From the NCBI GenBank assembly GCA_902494295.1, contig CABUSL010000086.1:1-9216 (forward strand): 9,216 bases of DNA. Reading direction: 5' to 3'. The translations under genes and the position numbers were made by a program. The notes below the pieces were generated by a model, which ran no database searches, was not told the origin of the DNA, and saw nothing but the letters and a program-made list of their open reading frames with translations. Shown here one piece after another: positions 6,687 through 9,216 of this stretch. Source of the DNA: an uncultured Collinsella sp. Its GTDB lineage: Bacteria > Actinomycetota > Coriobacteriia > Coriobacteriales > Coriobacteriaceae. Within the stretch, counting starts at the first letter, position 1. Each line of letters opens with the position of its first letter.

Positions 6687-7262
6687 GTGAGTACCCGTAG
6701 CGCCACGAACAAGCGCACGCAATCCCACGAGGTTACCGGGGTTGCGCGCAAGTCCGCCGCATCTGCTAAACCCGCCCGCCAGGCAGCGAGCTCCGTTCGC
6801 GTCGTGCCGGCTTCGTCTAAAGCTCGCCGCAAAGAGCTCGAGAAGGGTGAAAACCTGGAAGGCCTTTCCAAGGAGGAGAAGCGCGCCCGCAAGGCCAAAC
6901 AGCGTGCTCGCGAGGATCGTATCTACACGGTGTCGAATATTCTCCTCAAGCAGGACGAGGACTACACCAAGCGCCGTCGTATCTGGTGGGCCGTGCTCGC
7001 CATCGGCATGGTACTCGTCGTGGCAATTTGGGCTTCGCTCTACTTCGCTCCCGGCGGCACGGTGTCCAGTCCCGTCCAGATGGTCGGCATCGTTTTGTCC
7101 TATGTCATCATTCTGGGTGATTTTATCTACGACTTCGTTCGTATTCGTCCCCTGCGCAACATGTACCGCGCGCAGGCCGAGGGCATGTCCGAGAACAAGC
7201 TCAACGCTCTTATCGAACGCTCGGCTGCCGAGGAGGATAAGAAGGACTCCAAGAAGAAGTAG
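6687..7262 (+). CDS. Basic two-helix membrane protein of unknown function
   Basis: This 191-residue protein belongs to no family I recognise. The GTG start directly follows the purC TAA, and AAGGAG at 6672-6677 (within the last purC codons) is nine bases upstream, implying translational coupling. Residues 1-98 are polar, strongly basic (many Lys/Arg/Ala/Ser) and low-complexity, with a helical Glu/Lys/Arg-rich part at about 48-78 that may form a coiled coil. Two hydrophobic helices follow, about 99-120 and 130-150, then a basic segment and a charged Lys/Glu-rich tail ending KKDSKKK. By the positive-inside rule both termini would be cytoplasmic. A role in purine metabolism is not implied by its sequence; the link to purC is positional only. 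Confidence 0.8.
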   Translation: MSTRSATNKRTQSHEVTGVARKSAASAKPARQAASSVRVVPASSKARRKELEKGENLEGLSKEEKRARKAKQRAREDRIYTVSNILLKQDEDYTKRRRIWWAVLAIGMVLVVAIWASLYFAPGGTVSSPVQMVGIVLSYVIILGDFIYDFVRIRPLRNMYRAQAEGMSENKLNALIERSAAEEDKKDSKKK

Positions 7263-7292
7263 CGTTTGTATCCATACATATCGCTAAGATAT

Positions 7293-7324
7293 AAGGCGCG
7301 TCGTTTTTGCGGCGCGCCTTTCTA
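7293..7324 (+). terminator. Terminator of the purC operon
   Basis: AAGGCGCG (7293-7300) pairs with CGCGCCTT (7313-7320), with a further CG/CG pairing inside around TTTTTG. TTTCT follows at 7319-7323. It lies 30 bases past the membrane-protein stop and 31 bases before the aminopeptidase start. TTGTAT (7266-7271) and TATAAG (7290-7295), spaced 18, are a possible but unproven promoter just ahead of it. Confidence 0.75.
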
Positions 7325-7351
7325 CTGTTCTATAGATAGATGGAGTGGCAC

Positions 7352-8632
7352 ATGATTCGAGCTGCCCTGACGGTCGAAGAGGCTCTGGAGGGCATGAAGG
7401 CCCTGGAGCCCAAGATTAAAAACTACGCGCGCCTGGTCGTCCGCAAGGGCGTAAACGTCAAGCCCGGCCAGGAGGTCGTCGTTCAGTCTCCGGTCGAGTG
7501 CGCGCCGTTTGCGCGCGTGGTGGTCGCGGAGGCCTATGCTGCCGGCGCCGGCCACGTGACGGTCATTTGGGCCGATGATGCCGTGACGAGGCTCACGTAC
7601 GAGCATGTCGAGAAAAGCTATTTTGAGCAGACACCCGAGTGGAAGCGCCTGCAGCTTGATTCCCTGGCCCAGGATGGTGCCTGCTTTATCTTTATCGAGG
7701 GTGCGGATCCTGCGGCTCTCAAGGGTATCGATCCCGCCAAGCCCGCTGCAGCTTCTAAGGCAAGGAACACGCAGTGCAAGGTCTTCCGCCGTGGACTGGA
7801 CTACAACATCAACCCATGGTGTATCGCCGGCGCTCCGGTCGTGGCTTGGGCGCGCGAGGTGTTCCCGGGAGACGCCGATGAGGTTGCAATCTATAAGCTG
7901 TGGAATGCGATTCTGCACACCGCTCGCGCCGATGGCCAGGACCCGGAGAGCGACTGGGAGCTTCATGACGCGGCGTTCGAAAAGAACTTACGCTTCCTGA
8001 ACGACAATCGTTTTGACCGGCTGCATTACACCTCGGCAAATGGAACCGATCTGACGATTGGCATGACGAAGGGTCACGAGTGGGCCGGTGGCAAGGGCAG
8101 GACGCCCGATGGGCACCCCTTCTTCCCCAACATTCCCACCGAGGAGGTTTTCACCTCGCCTAATCGTATGCGTGCCGACGGTATCGTGTATTCGGCTATG
8201 CCGCTCATTCACCACGGTAACAAGGTTGACGATTTTTGGATTAAGTTCGAGGCCGGCCGCGTAGTGGACTACGATGCCCGTGTGGGCAAGGCGACGCTTG
8301 CGAGCATTATTGACACCGATGAAGGTGCCGCTCATCTGGGCGAGGCCGCGCTCATTTCCAAGAACACTCCGATCCGCGAAAGCGGCGTTCTGTTCTATGA
8401 CACGCTCTATGACGAGAACGCCAGCTGTCATCTTGCGTTGGGAGTCGGCTTCCCCGAGTGCATCGAGGGTGGATATGATATGTCCAAAGAGGAGCTCCTG
8501 GAGCATGGCGTTAACGTTTCGAGCGCGCACGTCGATTTTATGATCGGCACGGACGACATCGATATTACGGGCATTACGCCTGATGGACGTGAAGTTGTGA
8601 TTTTCCAGAACGGCCAATGGAGTTGGGAATAG
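7352..8632 (+). CDS. Family M29 metallo-aminopeptidase (AmpS/PepS-like)
   Basis: This 426-residue cytoplasmic aminopeptidase of the two-metal M29 family (AmpS, AmpT, PepS) should remove N-terminal residues from peptides. Expected metal ligands are visible with exact family spacing: Glu265 in PTEEVF, Glu331 in AHLGEAAL, His360 in DENASCHLALG, and His393 and Asp395 in AHVDFMIG. The gaps of 66, 29, 33 and 2 residues match T. thermophilus AmpT as I recall its numbering (250, 316, 345, 378, 380). The conserved active-site Tyr that comes seven residues after the first His is Phe367 here. The ATG at 7352 is preferred because GGAG (7342-7345) is six bases upstream; the ATG at 7340 has no ribosome site. 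The N-terminal domain (1 to about 120) is typical of the family. The gene stands alone, between a terminator and tRNA-Lys. Confidence 0.93.
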   Translation: MIRAALTVEEALEGMKALEPKIKNYARLVVRKGVNVKPGQEVVVQSPVECAPFARVVVAEAYAAGAGHVTVIWADDAVTRLTYEHVEKSYFEQTPEWKRLQLDSLAQDGACFIFIEGADPAALKGIDPAKPAAASKARNTQCKVFRRGLDYNINPWCIAGAPVVAWAREVFPGDADEVAIYKLWNAILHTARADGQDPESDWELHDAAFEKNLRFLNDNRFDRLHYTSANGTDLTIGMTKGHEWAGGKGRTPDGHPFFPNIPTEEVFTSPNRMRADGIVYSAMPLIHHGNKVDDFWIKFEAGRVVDYDARVGKATLASIIDTDEGAAHLGEAALISKNTPIRESGVLFYDTLYDENASCHLALGVGFPECIEGGYDMSKEELLEHGVNVSSAHVDFMIGTDDIDITGITPDGREVVIFQNGQWSWE

Positions 8633-8651
8633 TCCCAGACCGTGGTACAAT
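8623..8651 (+). promoter_or_regulatory. tRNA-Lys promoter
   Basis: TTGGGA (8623-8628) and TACAAT (8646-8651) are separated by exactly 17 bases, and the -10 ends nine bases before the mature tRNA 5' end. The -35 lies in the last codons of the aminopeptidase gene, immediately before its TAG stop. GGTACAATG here is identical to 235-243 before purB. Confidence 0.7.
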
Positions 8652-8660
8652 GCCACCCGC

Positions 8661-8736
8661 GGGCCGTTAGCTCAGCTGGCAGAGCAGGGGACTTTTAATC
8701 CCAAGGTCCAGGGTTCGAACCCCTGACGGCCCACCA
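8661..8736 (+). tRNA. tRNA-Lys (anticodon TTT)
   Basis: A full 76-base cloverleaf is visible: acceptor GGGCCGT (8661-8667) with ACGGCCC (8726-8732), D-stem GCTC/GAGC, and anticodon stem GGGGA (8687-8691) with TCCCA (8699-8703) around CTTTTAA, giving anticodon TTT at 8694-8696. The variable loop is AGGTC, the T-arm is CAGGG-TTCGAAC-CCCTG, the discriminator is A and CCA is encoded (8734-8736). The first anticodon-stem pair is a G-A mismatch. The tRNA reads AAA and, by wobble, AAG. Its 3' end is repeated downstream at 8894-8912. Confidence 0.98.
8717..8735 (+). repeat. tRNA-Lys 3' end, direct repeat copy 1 (within the intact tRNA)
   Basis: GAACCCCTGACGGCCCACC, from the T-loop to the second base of CCA, occurs again without change at 8894-8912, 177 bases away. 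This size and location match the attachment-site cores that integrases use in tRNA genes, where the 3' end is duplicated on integration. Confidence 0.85.
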
Positions 8737-8744
8737 TAGAATAG

Positions 8745-8776
8745 AAAAGCGACTGGCGGATGCCGGCCGCTTTTTT
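8745..8776 (+). terminator. Intrinsic terminator of tRNA-Lys
   Basis: AAAAGCG (8745-8751) pairs with CGCTTTT (8768-8774); an inner helix CTGGC/GCCGG (one G-U) closes the loop GGAT. The T-run is 8771-8776. It begins eight bases after the CCA end. Confidence 0.85.
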
Positions 8777-8802
8777 GTTACCGCGGCACGGGTTCGAACC
8801 CG
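8771..8802. repeat. 32-base direct repeat copy 1, ending in a T-arm-like palindrome
   Basis: This runs from the first terminator T-run through GCACGGGTTCGAACCCG and matches 8950-8981 at 29 of 32 positions. CGGGTTCGAACCCG (8789-8802) is a 14-base perfect palindrome. Its core GGGTTCGAACCC is identical to the tRNA-Lys T-arm at 8711-8722, but one C is missing after it, so it does not make a normal seven-base T-loop arm. Confidence 0.8.
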
Positions 8803-8893
8803 AAAGGGCGCGGAGCTGAGTAAACGCGTGAGCGTTTGCCAGCGCAGCGCGCAAGGCGCGAAAGCGCCGCAGCGGCCGCCTGCGAAGCAGGCT
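8803..8893. repeat. GC-rich block of short GNRA/GAA-loop hairpins
   Basis: These 91 bases are about 69% GC by my count and hold three compact inverted repeats: AAACGC-GTGA-GCGTTT (8822-8837), GGCGC-GAAA-GCGCC (8855-8868) and GCCTGC-GAA-GCAGGC (8878-8892). Two have GNRA-type tetraloops. The third contains GCGAAGC (8882-8888), also the core of the repeats at 1-40 and 132-171. A GCGGCCGC palindrome lies at 8872-8879. The block separates the first T-arm-like palindrome from the orphan tRNA tail. It may be a REP-like element or a structured RNA; no coding potential is evident. Confidence 0.6.
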
Positions 8894-8912
8894 GAACCCC
8901 TGACGGCCCACC
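8894..8912 (+). pseudogene. Orphan tRNA-Lys 3' end (direct repeat copy 2)
   Basis: This is an exact 19-base copy of the intact tRNA-Lys from T-loop to acceptor 3' strand; it diverges at the last base (CCC instead of CCA). No matching acceptor 5' strand, D-arm or anticodon arm precedes it, so it cannot be a functional tRNA. It is followed 12 bases later by its own strong terminator. It is either an attachment-site copy left by an integrated element or the tail of a broken tandem tRNA-Lys gene. Confidence 0.8.
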
Positions 8913-8924
8913 CAAAGATTGTTG

Positions 8925-8955
8925 AGACGGTCAACTTCGGTTGGCCGTCTTTTTT
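8925..8955 (+). terminator. Strong intrinsic terminator after the orphan tRNA tail
   Basis: AGACGGTCAAC (8925-8935) pairs with GTTGGCCGTCT (8940-8950) over 11 base pairs with one G-U, closed by a TTCG tetraloop. Six Ts run 8950-8955. The stem sequence differs from the tRNA-Lys terminator at 8745-8776, although the following bases are shared. Confidence 0.9.
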
Positions 8956-8981
8956 GTTGCCGGTGCACGGGTTCGAACCCG
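8950..8981. repeat. 32-base direct repeat copy 2, ending in a T-arm-like palindrome
   Basis: This is the second copy of 8771-8802 with three mismatches (positions 10, 14 and 15 of the repeat). The palindrome CGGGTTCGAACCCG is at 8968-8981. Immediately after it the sequence becomes A+T-rich (TATCTATCTATATATAAG), marking a sharp change of composition. Confidence 0.8.
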
Positions 8982-9091
8982 TATCTATCTATATATAAGA
9001 ACGCTTGGCGAACAAAACCCGCCTTTTACCGATGGGTAACAAATAGCTGATGCCTTTGGAGTAAAGTAGCGCTCCAGAGATGACCGATGTC
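8982..9091. other. Lower-GC non-coding stretch at the right edge
   Basis: No gene is supported on either strand. From here to the window end GC is about 44% by my count, well below the visibly GC-rich genes to the left. The stretch contains a TATC/TA-rich tract (8982-8996), a small stem TTACC-GATG-GGTAA (9026-9039), TGGAG/CTCCA (9057-9061 with 9072-9076) and the left arm of an inverted repeat GATGACC/GGTCATC (9079-9085 with 9112-9118). The TGGAG/CTCCA stem could end transcription coming from the minus-strand fragment at 9092-9216, but it has no T-run. Confidence 0.5.
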
Positions 9092-9216
9092 TCAATACTC
9101 ATAAAACAGCTGGTCATCGCCAATATCAGAAGCCAATGCTTCAGTTTTAACCTCAGTGACGCGACTGAGGGATCTATTCATTTGTGAACAAAATATGGAG
9201 TGCGCGATTCCCGCCC
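9092..9216 (-). CDS. Possible C-terminal fragment of a minus-strand gene
   Basis: On the minus strand a frame is open from the window edge to a TGA at 9092-9094, giving 40 residues. It includes the stretch MNRSLSRVTEVKT and ends ASDIGDDQLFYEY. The 5' end lies outside the window. The acidic, aromatic C-terminus is protein-like and the composition is lower in GC than the rest of the window, as expected for acquired DNA beside a tRNA. The frame is too short to assign to a family, and an open frame of this length can occur by chance. An inverted repeat CCTCAGT-GACGCG-ACTGAGG (9151-9170) falls inside it, which weakens the coding call. Confidence 0.3.
   Translation of the reverse strand, partial: AGIAHSIFCSQMNRSLSRVTEVKTEALASDIGDDQLFYEY

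Noticed and set aside
5697..6728. 343-codon minus-strand open frame opposite purC
   Set aside because: purC has complete family motifs and a good ribosome site on the + strand; the antisense frame is a codon-bias shadow.
7322..8656. Minus-strand open frames opposite the aminopeptidase
   Set aside because: The + strand gene has intact M29 motifs; the antisense frames are shadows and have no ribosome sites that I can see.
8672..8968. Minus-strand open frame of 98 codons with two GRQGF segments
   Set aside because: It is the antisense of tRNA-Lys and of the duplicated tRNA tail. GRQGFEPW-type peptides are a common artefact of translating tRNA genes backwards, and the repeated segment comes from the DNA repeat.
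8789..8981. The palindromes as parts of further functional tRNA genes
   Set aside because: No acceptor, D or anticodon arms fit around either copy on either strand, and the T-arm would be short by one base.
8988..9015. Minus-strand promoter TTGTTC-16-TATAGA reading into the tRNA-tail array
   Set aside because: The match is weak and lies in an A+T-rich tract where such hexamers arise by chance; no gene lies downstream on that strand.

Overview
The window looks like chromosomal DNA from a high-GC anaerobic actinobacterium of the Coriobacteriia, most likely Collinsella or a close relative. This is an inference from the GC-rich codon use, strong AAGGAG-type ribosome binding sites, and the mix of purine genes, an actinobacterial-style two-component pair and a Tat lipoprotein. 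No taxonomic marker was available to confirm it. Every confident gene lies on the + strand.

Layout: 1-286 is a non-coding leader with two copies of a 40-base hairpin-forming repeat 131 bases apart, then a probable promoter. purB (adenylosuccinate lyase) follows at 287-1633 and ends in a large stem-loop. Next is a two-gene unit: a small four-cysteine TSCPD-domain protein (1762-2025) whose stop overlaps the start of a Tat-exported lipoprotein of unknown function (2025-3236). After a 153-base gap with a hairpin comes a two-component system: an OmpR-type response regulator (3390-4112) and its membrane histidine kinase (4124-5689). purC (SAICAR synthetase, GTG start, 5799-6686) is immediately followed by a basic two-helix membrane protein (6687-7262) and a hairpin terminator. 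A family M29 metallo-aminopeptidase (7352-8632) follows, then tRNA-Lys(TTT) at 8661-8736, whose promoter overlaps the peptidase stop codon. PurC makes SAICAR and PurB cleaves it to AICAR, so two consecutive steps of de novo purine synthesis are encoded here but about 4 kb apart, separated by unrelated genes.

The right end, after tRNA-Lys, is the most unusual part. The last 19 bases of the tRNA up to its CC are repeated exactly 177 bases downstream without the rest of the tRNA. Each copy is followed by its own, sequence-different, intrinsic terminator. After each terminator comes a 32-base direct repeat (29/32 identical) ending in the T-arm-like 14-base perfect palindrome CGGGTTCGAACCCG. Between the copies lies a roughly 69% GC block of short hairpins with GNRA or GAA loops. 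Past the second palindrome GC drops to about 44% and a possible C-terminal fragment of a minus-strand gene runs off the window edge. This resembles the eroded boundary of an element that used the tRNA-Lys 3' end as an attachment site, or the remnant of a tandem tRNA-Lys gene. I see no complete, clearly new defence or catalytic system; the tRNA-tail array, the hairpin repeats and a Tyr-to-Phe change at a conserved active-site position of the aminopeptidase are the observations most worth following.
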